Positions 1 through 8,602 of a stretch of 63,108 nucleotides of DNA are shown piece after piece. The position numbers were made by a program, and so were the translations under genes. Position 1 is the stretch's first letter. The number at the start of each line of letters is the position of its first letter. Below the pieces are notes generated by a model. It saw nothing but the letters and a program-made list of their open reading frames with translations. It had not been told where the DNA came from and did no database searches. The DNA is taken from assembly GCA_019352875.1 (NCBI GenBank), contig JAAAFW010000015.1, positions 1,885,935-1,949,042 on the forward strand, given 5' to 3'. This DNA comes from Pedobacter cryoconitis (GTDB lineage Bacteria; Bacteroidota; Bacteroidia; Sphingobacteriales; Sphingobacteriaceae).

Positions 1-462
1 GACAGCGTTGAGACTTCCCATTATTCGATGAAATTCGGATTGACTCAGGTGAAAATAATGCGCCCGTGGTTTGGTACAGAGCTCTTTTCCTGCCGGGGAT
101 GGAAGCTGGATCCCGGAACGTGGACATTTGGAAATCCACAGCTCTCTGATGGAGGGAATCCGCCTAACGGAAGTTTTATAGCTTACTCTACTAATGCCAT
201 TTTCGCAAAGGATCTTGAGATTACTTTTGACAAAAGTGCCTGGGAAGCAAGTAGTTTCCGTAGTCAGTTTAACGCAAGCGCATCTGCAGGCTGGGGCCCG
301 TTCCGGTTAAAAGGCGGTTACTCCCGTGGTGAAGAAGTACATGATTTTCATTCGGAGGATACCGGCCAGGGCATTTCATGCAAGGGTATTCAGCTACTGG
401 GTTTCGTCAACCGGCTGGTGGGCACCTGTCCCAATCCCGACCCTAATGCCAAATTTGATTAG
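1..462 (+). CDS. Hypothetical protein, 5'-truncated by window edge
   Basis: I do not recognise this protein. The frame is open back to base 1, so the first ATG at 28 is probably internal and the true start lies outside the window. Counting from that ATG, the visible part (144 residues) has an RPWF motif at 12-15, WKL at 25-27 and LSDG at 39-42, then a Gly/Ser-rich stretch. It ends in a short tail with IQLLGF (121-126) and CPNPDP (134-139). The same RxW, WKL, LSDG and C-terminal CPxPDP landmarks recur in the same order in the next gene, 23 bases downstream. The two are therefore likely related and co-transcribed. No signal peptide or membrane segment is visible in the part present. Function unknown. 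Confidence 0.8.
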   Translation, partial: DSVETSHYSMKFGLTQVKIMRPWFGTELFSCRGWKLDPGTWTFGNPQLSDGGNPPNGSFIAYSTNAIFAKDLEITFDKSAWEASSFRSQFNASASAGWGPFRLKGGYSRGEEVHDFHSEDTGQGISCKGIQLLGFVNRLVGTCPNPDPNAKFD

Positions 463-485
463 CAATATTTTCTAAACGATATCAT

Positions 486-2015
486 ATGACACCGATTGTA
501 GCAATTGCGCTGATTACAAAATTGAAGTTGATCTTTGAAACCGACAAACAGGGAAATAAAGAAACAAACAAATTCCTGGCCTTTCAGAATGGATCATTTC
601 CAGTGGCGAAAGAAAACTTTTATTTTATGCAGCCGGATAAGTATGGTATCGGCCCTATTGATACAGCAATCAAAATGTTTGATTTTGCAAATACTTTCAA
701 TTTTGTTTCAGAAGTCGACGACTTTATAAAACCTGGGTCAGATGCTCTGGAGGATATATACTATGATACGCTGAAGTACGCAATCCCGGCAAATAATACA
801 CGGGGGCCCGAACAGGAAGAACGATTTATGAAAGCGATAGCATTTTTAAATCAGGCAATAGAACTTGAAAGTGGTGAGCAAACAACTTATCTGGCCAACT
901 ACGATAAGTATGAACAGCTTTATAAAATTGCAGTGAGTGAATATAAAAACCGCGAACTGGCATATAAAAATGCAACCGGAGATGGCGCAGAAGAGCTCAA
1001 AGCAAAATGGATTAATGATGAATCAGCGCTGAAAACGGATATTGAACGAAATCTTTTAAACTGGGAAACTTTAGGTAAAAGGTCTCAGGTGGAAAAATAC
1101 CTTGGTGATTTTCTTGCCCTTTCCGCAGCATCACCAACTAAAACAATTGCGGATCTGAAATTGGAATATGAACTTTTCACCAAGGCGACAACAATAGATC
1201 ACCTGGCAAATGAATTAAATTACATACCGACATATTTTTCTCCAGTTAACTTTTTCGAAGATGAGACAGGATGGCATGAAATAAGTTTAGACAAATCTGA
1301 AGTGCAATCTTTAGTCAAACAAGCTCCGGAGAGGCTTAAAAACTTATACGAAATAAATGATGAGCATATTGACATCAATACCGTCCGTTTTGAGTATACC
1401 GTTGTAGATATTATCCGTGAATGGCTGCATTATAATGACTTTTTATTGCAGCCATTCTGGAAACTCCCGGCAGCGTCGCCTCCCCTTTCCGATGGGATAG
1501 GTGGTGGTAATTTACCAGCCTTTCCACAAAAAATAATTTTCGTAAGAAAGCTGAGTGTTGAAACACAAAGTACGGTGCCTGCAGAACCGGGGGGCACAAA
1601 AAGACTATTTGATTTTCTATTTCAAAAACTTAAACCCGCAGTAAAAACGACCCTGATGATACAAACTGACCTGCTCACTAAAAAAAGAAATGAACAGCTT
1701 TTTAAAACAAAAGAAATCCTGTTAAAAGAAAGAACCGTTCCTGATGAAAGCAGGTTAATAAGAGGCAAAAAAATCACTTTTAATCCCCGGTTCATGCAGA
1801 CGACACGTTTAGCTAAACCAACCATATCAAGATTTTATAAAGCGCAGTGGTCACCAAAAGTTTTTGCATCAGCCGGTATTAAAATCCCGGAAATTATTAC
1901 ACCTGCTCCACCGGTTACAATTACAACTGGTTCTGAAATTGAGCTTCTTGCCTTTATATGCAATAAAGTCCCCGGATGTCCGGCTCCAGACCCGACATTA
2001 TCTTGGGACGACTGA
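486..2015 (+). CDS. Hypothetical protein sharing a module and C-terminal tail with the preceding gene
   Basis: Unrecognised 509-residue protein. The start is a short hydrophobic stretch (about 1-17) that does not look like a cleavable signal. Residues about 85-240 are rich in charged and helical residues and may form helical bundles. Residues about 300-360 carry REW (311-313), WKL (325-327), LSDG (334-337) and a following beta-like IIFVRKL stretch, matching the preceding protein. After a basic region (about 370-470) the protein ends with ELLAF (486-490) and CPAPDP (498-503), again matching the neighbour. The gene starts 23 bases after the preceding stop, so an operon is likely. No catalytic motif seen. 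Whether it is an effector, structural protein or something else cannot be said from sequence alone. Confidence 0.85.
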   Translation: MTPIVAIALITKLKLIFETDKQGNKETNKFLAFQNGSFPVAKENFYFMQPDKYGIGPIDTAIKMFDFANTFNFVSEVDDFIKPGSDALEDIYYDTLKYAIPANNTRGPEQEERFMKAIAFLNQAIELESGEQTTYLANYDKYEQLYKIAVSEYKNRELAYKNATGDGAEELKAKWINDESALKTDIERNLLNWETLGKRSQVEKYLGDFLALSAASPTKTIADLKLEYELFTKATTIDHLANELNYIPTYFSPVNFFEDETGWHEISLDKSEVQSLVKQAPERLKNLYEINDEHIDINTVRFEYTVVDIIREWLHYNDFLLQPFWKLPAASPPLSDGIGGGNLPAFPQKIIFVRKLSVETQSTVPAEPGGTKRLFDFLFQKLKPAVKTTLMIQTDLLTKKRNEQLFKTKEILLKERTVPDESRLIRGKKITFNPRFMQTTRLAKPTISRFYKAQWSPKVFASAGIKIPEIITPAPPVTITTGSEIELLAFICNKVPGCPAPDPTLSWDD

Positions 2016-2088
2016 GTTAATTTTCGTGATGATTATTGTATATTAGTGTCAGGCAGATCACAATCATTTCAATTAATAAACGAATAGA

Positions 2089-2667
2089 ATGAACCCCAAG
2101 GTTGATTTTTATTTTGATAAGGCAAAAAAATGGAAGGAAGAACAGGAGCAGTTGAGAATGATTGCACTCGACTGCCAGCTAACCGAAGAATTAAAATGGG
2201 GTGTTCCTTGTTATACGTTTCAGCGTAACAACATTGTCCTGATCCATGCTTTTAAAGAATACTGCGCATTTCTATTTTTCAAGGGCACATTATTAAACGA
2301 TGAAAAAGGTATCCTAATCCAGCAAACACAAAATACACAGTCGGCCCGGCAGATCCGCTTCACCGGTGTCCGGGAAATCATCGAACTAAAAAGTATCCTG
2401 AAGGCCTATATTTATGAAGCTATAGAAATCGAAAAATCCGGTTTAAAAGTAACTTTTAAACAAACAGAAGATTTCACAGTCCCCCATGAGTTTCAAAGTA
2501 AACTGGATACTATTCCGGCTTTAAAAGTAGCATTTGACGCATTAACCCCCGGAAGGCAAAAGGCATATCTTTTACATTTCTCCGCAGCAAAACAGCCCAA
2601 AACCCGAGAGGCAAGAGTTGAGAAATATATGCCTCAGATTCTCAGCGGTAAAGGACTAAACGATTAA
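2089..2667 (+). CDS. DUF1801 / YdeI (OmpD-associated) family protein
   Basis: A 192-residue cytosolic protein. Residues about 15-110 have the DUF1801 (YdhG-like) pattern, including a WGVPCY segment near 40 and FFKGTLL near 65. Residues about 130-190 match the YdeI/OmdA-type bacteriocin-protection domain, with LTPGRQKAYLLHFSAAKQ and a TREARVEKY stretch. This two-domain layout is common in Bacteroidota. The biochemical role of the family is not settled; links to resistance against cationic peptides or outer-membrane stress have been proposed. It converges on the quinone oxidoreductase gene with only five bases between the two stops. The start is the first ATG after a long in-frame gap and gives the usual family length. 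Confidence 0.85.
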   Translation: MNPKVDFYFDKAKKWKEEQEQLRMIALDCQLTEELKWGVPCYTFQRNNIVLIHAFKEYCAFLFFKGTLLNDEKGILIQQTQNTQSARQIRFTGVREIIELKSILKAYIYEAIEIEKSGLKVTFKQTEDFTVPHEFQSKLDTIPALKVAFDALTPGRQKAYLLHFSAAKQPKTREARVEKYMPQILSGKGLND

Positions 2668-2672
2668 TGCAC

Positions 2673-3647
2673 TCAGTCAGCCAGATTAGTCAACACAATT
2701 TTCCCCGTATGTTCGCCGCTTTCCATTAAACGGTGAGCATCTGCTGCGTTGGAAATAACGAAAGTTTTAAATATCGCCGGAACGAATTTACCTGTTTCAA
2801 TAACCGGCCATACATTTTTATAGATTTCCCCGGCCAGCTTTTTCTTAAACTCGTACGATCTGCTCCTAAGCGTGCTACCGGTTATAATTAAGCGCTTGAC
2901 CATAACTTGTGCAATATTCAAAACTCCTTCTCCTTTAACCGAATTAATGTATACCACCCGCCCATCTGGATTTAGAATACTTACATTCTTATTCAGATAA
3001 TCTCCGCCAACCATATCCAGGATCACATCAATACCTTCCTGGGCATATTCGACAGCAAAATCCTGAGTTTTATAATTAACAAAGCGAACCGCTCCTTTAC
3101 TTAGACATTCCTGACCTTTTTCGTCACTGCCCACGGTAACATAGACTTTAAAACCAAGAGCAGTTGCCAATTGGATACTTGTGATCCCGATTCCACTGCT
3201 GCCACCGTGAATTAATAACTTCTCTCCCGGTTGAAGATTTCCTCTCTCAAAAATATTAGACCAAACGGTAAACAATGTTTCTGGCAGGCTGGCTGCCTGA
3301 GTAAAATCGAGCCCTTTAGGTTTTGGAAGACATTGACCTTCTCTTGCAATCGCATATTCTGCATACCCTCCACCATTTAGCAAGGCACAGACTTCATCGC
3401 CTAATTTCCATTCCTTCACAGAGGGCCCGCAACCGACAATGATTCCGGCCACTTCAAGCCCAGGAATATTCGCCGGGGCACCTTCCGGGGCAGGATAACC
3501 TCCCTTACGCTGGAAGATATCAGGACGGTTAACTCCTGCCGCTCTAACATGGATAAGCACTTCATCTGCATGAGGTACGGGTGTTGGATATTCTTTCCAA
3601 TTCAGGACTTCAGGGCCACCGGTCTGCTCATATATTATTGCTCTCAT
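2673..3647 (-). CDS. NAD(P)H:quinone oxidoreductase, PIG3/zeta-crystallin type
   Basis: Medium-chain dehydrogenase/reductase of 324 residues, probably an NADPH-dependent quinone reductase of the TP53I3/PIG3 subgroup. The N-terminal GroES-like domain (about 1-125) opens MRAIIYEQTGGPEVL, and the Rossmann domain carries the GGSSGIGITSIQLA nucleotide-binding loop near 145-160. The catalytic and structural zinc cysteines of alcohol dehydrogenases are absent, as expected for quinone reductases. The frame extends 20 codons upstream, but those residues are not family-like, so the ATG at 3647 is taken as the start. Convergent with the YdeI-family gene; no co-transcribed partner. Confidence 0.88.
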   Translation of the reverse strand: MRAIIYEQTGGPEVLNWKEYPTPVPHADEVLIHVRAAGVNRPDIFQRKGGYPAPEGAPANIPGLEVAGIIVGCGPSVKEWKLGDEVCALLNGGGYAEYAIAREGQCLPKPKGLDFTQAASLPETLFTVWSNIFERGNLQPGEKLLIHGGSSGIGITSIQLATALGFKVYVTVGSDEKGQECLSKGAVRFVNYKTQDFAVEYAQEGIDVILDMVGGDYLNKNVSILNPDGRVVYINSVKGEGVLNIAQVMVKRLIITGSTLRSRSYEFKKKLAGEIYKNVWPVIETGKFVPAIFKTFVISNAADAHRLMESGEHTGKIVLTNLAD

Positions 3648-3770
3648 ATCAAGTATTTTTAAACTAATGCTAAATAAAAATGTGATCTTACTTATCAGAA
3701 ACAGCAACTGAAAAATACTGTTTCATTTTAAATTCATTTTGACTGTTATCCTGCTAAACCAAATATAATC

Positions 3771-4685
3771 TTGAAAAATAACCTTCTCGTAAAAATCGTA
3801 AATGTTCTAAAATGTTTAGCGATAATCTCTTTATCTGTCAAGATGATCTGTTTTGCCATCCCGAAATTTCTTTTCATGCAATTCAGAAACTTACATTATA
3901 AATCTTTCATTCCTTTAGCTGAAATTTCAAAGACGCAGCATATGTGGTCTTTCTTTGGAAGGTCTCATAATTACAATCTATTCATTGGTTCCATAGAATT
4001 TCTAATTGGAATCCTCGTTGTATTCAAGCGGACCAGACTAATCGCCTTATTATTGTCACTCGGGGTCTGTACAAATATCGTAATCCTAAACATTGAATTT
4101 GATATTGACTTCGCTATACAACATGCGTCCTTCGACTTGATAATCACACTGTTGCTACTTATTGATTATCAAAAAGACTTATATGTATTTTTTATTGAAT
4201 TCGGAGGAAAGTTGAAAAGTCAGGTTAATCAGGTTAGTACCACAAAGTATACGTTTTTTAAAAAGTTACCTTATGTATATGTCGTCATCTTTCCGATTGG
4301 ATATTTCATTTTTGCTTATTATCTGGTATCCAGCGTAAATGAAAAACTAGTCGGAAGTTATGAAATCAAGGATTTCTATGCCGGCAAGAACTATTTTGCA
4401 GTGAAAAAAGGAAAATTAGGCCCCACACCAATGATATTCTTTGAACACAATAATATGGTGGTTTTATCCATAAATGACAGTGTTTATTATGGTCGTTATT
4501 CAGCTGAAAACAACCAGATCAACATGCAATTTAAGCGTCCCATAGACCAAAAGATAAGCTCAATCAAAGCAGAGTTTAAAGATAACAGCTTCTTAAAAGG
4601 CAAAATAAATGACAGTATCGCGGTGGATATAAAAATTGAGAGATTATCTCCTAAAAAGGACTATTTAAACAATATGTATCAATAA
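3771..4685 (+). CDS. DoxX-like membrane protein with extra C-terminal domain
   Basis: A 304-residue membrane protein. The first about 150 residues contain four hydrophobic segments with the DoxX-like pattern of Bacteroidota: a WSFFGRS segment, then SIEFLIGILVVFKRT, then a VILNIEFDID turn before the last helix. A fifth segment lies near 165-185. The remaining about 110 residues are polar, begin LVGSYEIKDFYAG and look like a small beta-rich extracytoplasmic domain. The start used is TTG at 3771; an ATG at 3843 would cut into the first helix and is the alternative. DoxX-type proteins have been tied to quinone or thiol redox chemistry, but that is only a family-level hint here. Confidence 0.7.
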   Translation: MKNNLLVKIVNVLKCLAIISLSVKMICFAIPKFLFMQFRNLHYKSFIPLAEISKTQHMWSFFGRSHNYNLFIGSIEFLIGILVVFKRTRLIALLLSLGVCTNIVILNIEFDIDFAIQHASFDLIITLLLLIDYQKDLYVFFIEFGGKLKSQVNQVSTTKYTFFKKLPYVYVVIFPIGYFIFAYYLVSSVNEKLVGSYEIKDFYAGKNYFAVKKGKLGPTPMIFFEHNNMVVLSINDSVYYGRYSAENNQINMQFKRPIDQKISSIKAEFKDNSFLKGKINDSIAVDIKIERLSPKKDYLNNMYQ

Positions 4686-4730
4686 ATTTATACTATACCA
4701 TACCCCTATTATTTTAACACCTAACCACCC

Positions 4731-5228
4731 ATGAACATTCGGATTTTAATTTTAGTGCTTTTTCTATTTGTGTTGAATGTTCATGCACAAGAAAAATATC
4801 AAACTATAGATGGGTCTTCTCTTAAAATAGAAGGATTGAGCTTTAAATTAAGGAGAGAAGTGATCCTGAAAAAGTTTGAAAAGCCATTAAGGATATTTGA
4901 GCCGAAGTATGAATGTGGATTTCTTTCGGAAGCAGAACAAGGAACTAAGTATTATTCGATAGAATATAAGTATTTCAAATTTACAGGGAATAGTAAAGCT
5001 GAATACATATTGGAAGAGATCCATTTCGTCCCTGCCATGCCGCATACGATTACTTTTAGAAACAAGTTAATATCTTATAAAACGACTAAAAAGGAGTTTG
5101 AAACTATTTTTGGTGTTAAAATAGATGGTGATCGAATACTCCTACATCAAATGGGTAAAAACGACGCTTTCATTTTCGCCTTCGTTAATGGCCGGCTATC
5201 TAAACTGGGGTACTGGTCACCCTGTTAA
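4731..5228 (+). CDS. Secreted hypothetical protein
   Basis: A 165-residue protein with a clear Sec signal peptide: MNIR followed by a hydrophobic core and a likely cleavage after NVHAQ near residue 20. There is no lipobox cysteine, so the mature protein is probably periplasmic or exported and soluble. The mature part holds two cysteines, in a YECGF segment near 63-65 and in the C-terminal SPC, that could form a disulfide. No known domain is recognised. The gene follows the DoxX-like gene by 45 bases on the same strand and could be co-transcribed with it. Confidence 0.75.
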   Translation: MNIRILILVLFLFVLNVHAQEKYQTIDGSSLKIEGLSFKLRREVILKKFEKPLRIFEPKYECGFLSEAEQGTKYYSIEYKYFKFTGNSKAEYILEEIHFVPAMPHTITFRNKLISYKTTKKEFETIFGVKIDGDRILLHQMGKNDAFIFAFVNGRLSKLGYWSPC

Positions 5229-5338
5229 ATTGGTTTAAAAGTTAAGCTGCAGAACCCGTATTTCGCATTAACTGGTGAATAAATGGTAATAATCAGAGAA
5301 TAACTCCCAACCGGGACGTATCAAGCTGTAAGCAAAAT

Positions 5339-5346
5339 TAATTTTG
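5339..5346 (+). promoter_or_regulatory. Bacteroidota -7 element upstream of membrane protein
   Basis: TAATTTTG fits TAnnTTTG and lies 55 bases before the ATG at 5402. No convincing -33 TTG is seen. The rest of the 173-base spacer (5229-5401) shows nothing I can name. Confidence 0.35.
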
Positions 5347-5401
5347 GATTCCTGTAATTTTTCCGCCTATCATTCGACTCATTGAATAAAATAAAGACCA
5401 A

Positions 5402-5986
5402 ATGATTATGGAAACAGCAGACATTTTAGACCACCTACAAAAAACATCGGCTTATTGGAGTAAGTCTAATAAAACTATGTCCCAGATGCTAAAGGGTTTG
5501 ATTATCCCCTTTTCATTGCTGGCGATAGTCAAAGTGTCTTTTTTGACCGATAAAATCAGTTCCATTGGATCAGCCTTGTCTTATTTAGCTACATTATTAG
5601 TTTACCTGGTGATTATAGTGATTTATTGCCTTGTTACTGTAAAGGTATTGAAACGGCAACTGGAGATCTTTACTATAAACAGCAATGGAAATCTAAAAGA
5701 GACACTTAAAAATACGATCACCGACTTTAAAAGATTTTATGTGATATTTAATATCATTTATTTTTTCCTTTATCCCATATATTATTATGCGGTAATTAAG
5801 TTGATAATTATCAACTGGGCTCCATCCCTCAATAATATATTGTTAATCTGTGGAGTTTTGACTGTCGTTTCACTGGCATTAGGGCATGTATATTACAAAT
5901 TAAAATATTTTAATAAAATAAACTTATTGGAAGCTAACTTAAGAGAACTGGAAGACGACGGTTATAATTTACCTAATACCCTATAA
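5402..5986 (+). CDS. Hypothetical four-helix membrane protein
   Basis: A 194-residue protein with a polar N-terminus, two hydrophobic segments at about 30-80, a charged middle (about 82-110) and two further segments at about 112-165, ending in an acidic tail. The sequence begins M-I-M, so the second ATG at 5408 is an equally good start. I do not recognise a family; small integral membrane proteins of this shape are frequent and uncharacterised in Bacteroidota. Its last 25 bases overlap the 3' end of the opposing TauE/SafE gene, which limits the room for separate terminators. Confidence 0.75.
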   Translation: MIMETADILDHLQKTSAYWSKSNKTMSQMLKGLIIPFSLLAIVKVSFLTDKISSIGSALSYLATLLVYLVIIVIYCLVTVKVLKRQLEIFTINSNGNLKETLKNTITDFKRFYVIFNIIYFFLYPIYYYAVIKLIIINWAPSLNNILLICGVLTVVSLALGHVYYKLKYFNKINLLEANLRELEDDGYNLPNTL

Positions 5987-6975
5987 AGCGTAAACAGACT
6001 GGAAATAATTACAAGTGATCCTACTGCGATCAACATGACCTTAGAGTTCAATTTTCCTGCAAGCCTTGCAGCGATCGGAGCTGCAAGCAAACCACCGACA
6101 ATCAGGCCGGCAATAGTCTGTATATGACTTGTTCCAAGCAATAAAAAGAACGTAAGCGCGCTACCAAGAGTAACAAAGAACTCTGTCAAACTTACAGTAC
6201 CGATGATATACCTTGGGGTTTTACCTTTTGCGATGAGCGTACTGGTAACCAGAGGTCCCCACCCGCCGCCGCCAAAAGAGTCAAGAAATCCCCCCGCTCC
6301 TGCAAGCCATCCTGCGTTTTTCACCTTTCGCGAAGCGTGCTTTTTTTTGAATGCATTAAACAATATTCTCGCACCCAGCAATAAAGTATAAACTGATAGC
6401 ACTGGCCGCAGCCAACTTCCATAGGTCTCTCCTAAATATACCAGCAAAGTTGCTCCGATGATTGCACCCATTACACCCGGCACCAAAAGAGTCTTAAACA
6501 ATTTTTTATTTATGTTTCCGAACTTATAGTGACTGAAACCCGAAGCTCCACTGGAAAACATCTCCGCAGTATGTATACTTCCGCTGATTGCCGCAGGATT
6601 TACACCTGTAGATAGCAGCACGGTAGTGGAGATGACACCATACCCCATTCCTAAAGCACCGTCAACCATTTGTGCGGCAAAGCCCGCAAGAAGCATCCAA
6701 CCAAACCCCGCCTGAAGGTTTAAGCCCAAATAGACAGATTTAGACAGATCGAAAAGGTTAGTCAGCGGATAAATTGAAGCGATTACATGACCAATAAAGA
6801 TGAAACCCAATGCAAATAAACATCTGCCCGCGACTCTTTTCCAGTATAAACCAGCCGACTTACTTGATTTACCATCCCCGTTCACGTAAGTATCGTCTTT
6901 TAGCGGCGTATTAACTTTCGGCTCAGTAATTTCAAATTCGGCTGCTGTTCGTGTCTCAGTTTCCAATGTATTCAT
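5962..6975 (-). CDS. Sulfite exporter TauE/SafE family permease
   Basis: A 337-residue integral membrane protein of the TauE/SafE (DUF81) family, which moves sulfonates, sulfite or other small anions across the inner membrane. A polar N-terminal extension of about 45 residues precedes about eight hydrophobic segments. Two family-typical Gly-rich segments are visible: QMVDGALGMGYG near 87 and the paired GFLDSFGGGGWGP near 231. The C-terminus reads RLAGKLNSKVM. There is no adjacent sulfur-metabolism gene to fix the substrate. It overlaps the preceding convergent gene by 25 bases. Confidence 0.88.
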   Translation of the reverse strand: MNTLETETRTAAEFEITEPKVNTPLKDDTYVNGDGKSSKSAGLYWKRVAGRCLFALGFIFIGHVIASIYPLTNLFDLSKSVYLGLNLQAGFGWMLLAGFAAQMVDGALGMGYGVISTTVLLSTGVNPAAISGSIHTAEMFSSGASGFSHYKFGNINKKLFKTLLVPGVMGAIIGATLLVYLGETYGSWLRPVLSVYTLLLGARILFNAFKKKHASRKVKNAGWLAGAGGFLDSFGGGGWGPLVTSTLIAKGKTPRYIIGTVSLTEFFVTLGSALTFFLLLGTSHIQTIAGLIVGGLLAAPIAARLAGKLNSKVMLIAVGSLVIISSLFTLYRVLGKL

Positions 6976-7163
6976 GCACTTATATAAGGTAAATTCAGTT
7001 ATCGAATGAAAATGCGGAACCGTTTAGGCTTCTATATCAGCTCATTCAACAATAACAAATATATAAATAAAGAATACTAATAAGGTAGACTTTATTTATA
7101 TCACTCTTATGTAAGCAGATTTTGAAACTATAAATGGCAGATTACTCCTCCAGACCTATTCTT

Positions 7164-7179
7164 TTTACCAAATGATAAA
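7164..7179. promoter_or_regulatory. Candidate Crp/Fnr operator in its own promoter
   Basis: TTTACCAAATGATAAA matches 14 of 16 bases of the perfect palindrome at 7787-7802. It ends 33 bases before the regulator's ATG, which suggests autoregulation. Confidence 0.55.
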
Positions 7180-7212
7180 TTCTTCCGGATTTTGTTTCTT
7201 TAACTTGCAGGT

Positions 7213-7779
7213 ATGAAAGAGCTGACAGATTATATTTTACAGATCGGTAACATCAACAAACAACAAATTGAACTTGTTGAATCAAAGACAGCTATATTAG
7301 AACTTAAAAAAGACGCCTATTTTTCCGAAGCAGGGTTAATCCCGAAGCGGGTAGGCTTTATTTTAGAGGGTGTAATGCGTGGTTGCTATTACAACAATAA
7401 AGGCGAAGAGATTACCCGTTGTTTTATTGATGAAGGTAACCTTATGGTTGATTACCCAAATTTTGAAGCACACACGGCTTCATCGGAATATCTGCAGGCC
7501 TGTACCGACTGCAAAATAGTCGTTTTTTCAAGAACAGATTGGGATCAGCTCTCTAATACAATTGTTGGCTGGGAGGTTATTAAAAACAAAATGGTTCAGC
7601 AATGTTTGTATCAAAAGTCTAGGAAAAGCCCTGTAATTTCACAAGATGCGACAACCCGTTACCTTTCATTTCTGGAAAACTACCCATCATTTGCCAATCG
7701 TATACCTTTGGCTTATATAGCCTCCTACTTAGGTGTCACACAGCAATCCTTAAGCAGAATAAGAAAAAACATTCGCTGA
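7213..7779 (+). CDS. Crp/Fnr family transcriptional regulator
   Basis: A 188-residue regulator. Residues about 20-110 form a cyclic-nucleotide-binding-like beta-barrel (segment LKKDAYFSEAGLIPKRVGF, then EGVMRGCYYN). The C-terminal helix-turn-helix is PLAYIASYLGVTQQSLSRIR, ending at the last residues. No Fe-S cysteine cluster of the Fnr type is present, and the arginine/serine phosphate-binding signature of true cAMP sensors is not evident, so the ligand is unknown. Same-strand neighbour is a short-chain dehydrogenase 73 bases downstream. Both genes have the same palindrome upstream, pointing to a two-gene circuit with autoregulation. Confidence 0.9.
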   Translation: MKELTDYILQIGNINKQQIELVESKTAILELKKDAYFSEAGLIPKRVGFILEGVMRGCYYNNKGEEITRCFIDEGNLMVDYPNFEAHTASSEYLQACTDCKIVVFSRTDWDQLSNTIVGWEVIKNKMVQQCLYQKSRKSPVISQDATTRYLSFLENYPSFANRIPLAYIASYLGVTQQSLSRIRKNIR

Positions 7780-7786
7780 ACGAGTT

Positions 7787-7802
7787 TTTACCATATGGTA
7801 AA
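7787..7802. promoter_or_regulatory. Perfect 16-bp palindrome upstream of SDR gene, candidate Crp/Fnr operator
   Basis: TTTACCATATGGTAAA is fully symmetric and lies 50 bases before the SDR start codon. A 14/16 copy precedes the adjacent Crp/Fnr gene. Confidence 0.65.
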
Positions 7803-7852
7803 TGATTTCTTTTCTACAAACGCCAGTTTTGTCTTGTTAAAAAAAAGAAAAG

Positions 7853-8590
7853 ATGAAATCGGTATTAATTACAGGAGCCAATAAAGGAATTGGTTTAGAA
7901 ACAGCAAAGCAACTCTCAAAAGAAGGACTGTTCATTTATCTGGGAACCAGGGATTTTGAAAAAGGAGATGAAATTGTAAAAGAACTAAGTAAAAATGGCT
8001 ATGAAAACATCAAAGCGATCGAAATTGATGTTACCCAACCAAACACCATTTTATCTACAAAAAAGATTATCGAAAAAGAGCAGGGACATCTGGATATTCT
8101 GATAAACAATGCGGGTATCAGCGGAATCGTCACACAAACTGCACTCGAAACTTCGGCGGAGAATTACAACGAAGTATTTAATGTCAATGTGTATGGTGTG
8201 GTTCGTGTCACCCAATCTTTCATTGAACTATTAAAAAAGTCGGATGAACCCAGAATAGTAAATGTAAGTACCAGCGTAGGCTCTCTGACACTGCAAAGCG
8301 ATTCCCGTTGGCCAGCATATGATTACGGCAAATATGCCATTTATGCATCTTCGAAAGCAGCAATGAATATGTACACTGTTCATCTGGCTTATGAGTTACG
8401 TGAAACGGCTTTCAAAATAAACGCAGTTTGCCCTGGTTACACAAAAACCGACTTCACTAATTATAACGGAGGTGAAGTTGAAGATGCTGCCAAACGCATT
8501 ATTAAATATGCACTGCTCGATCATAACGGTCCAACCGGAAAATTTTTCAGTGAGGAAAGCAATCCGGAAACTGGTGAAATAGCCTGGTAA
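7853..8590 (+). CDS. Short-chain dehydrogenase/reductase (SDR)
   Basis: A 245-residue classical SDR oxidoreductase using NAD(P)H. The cofactor loop TGANKGIGLETA is at residues 7-18, the NNAG motif near 84-87, the catalytic serine in NVSTSVGS near 140, and the active-site YASSKAA near 162. The arrangement resembles carbonyl reductases of the SDR family (YxxSK with a long insertion before it). Substrate unknown. The gene is probably controlled by the adjacent Crp/Fnr protein through the palindrome at 7787-7802. It converges on a TetR gene and ends 12 bases before a strong hairpin. Confidence 0.9.
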   Translation: MKSVLITGANKGIGLETAKQLSKEGLFIYLGTRDFEKGDEIVKELSKNGYENIKAIEIDVTQPNTILSTKKIIEKEQGHLDILINNAGISGIVTQTALETSAENYNEVFNVNVYGVVRVTQSFIELLKKSDEPRIVNVSTSVGSLTLQSDSRWPAYDYGKYAIYASSKAAMNMYTVHLAYELRETAFKINAVCPGYTKTDFTNYNGGEVEDAAKRIIKYALLDHNGPTGKFFSEESNPETGEIAW

Positions 8591-8602
8591 TGAATTCTAT
8601 CG

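Noticed and set aside
1..2015. C-terminal tails as type IX secretion signals
   Set aside because: They lack an N-terminal Sec signal and the about 70-90 residue beta-sandwich typical of T9SS C-terminal domains.
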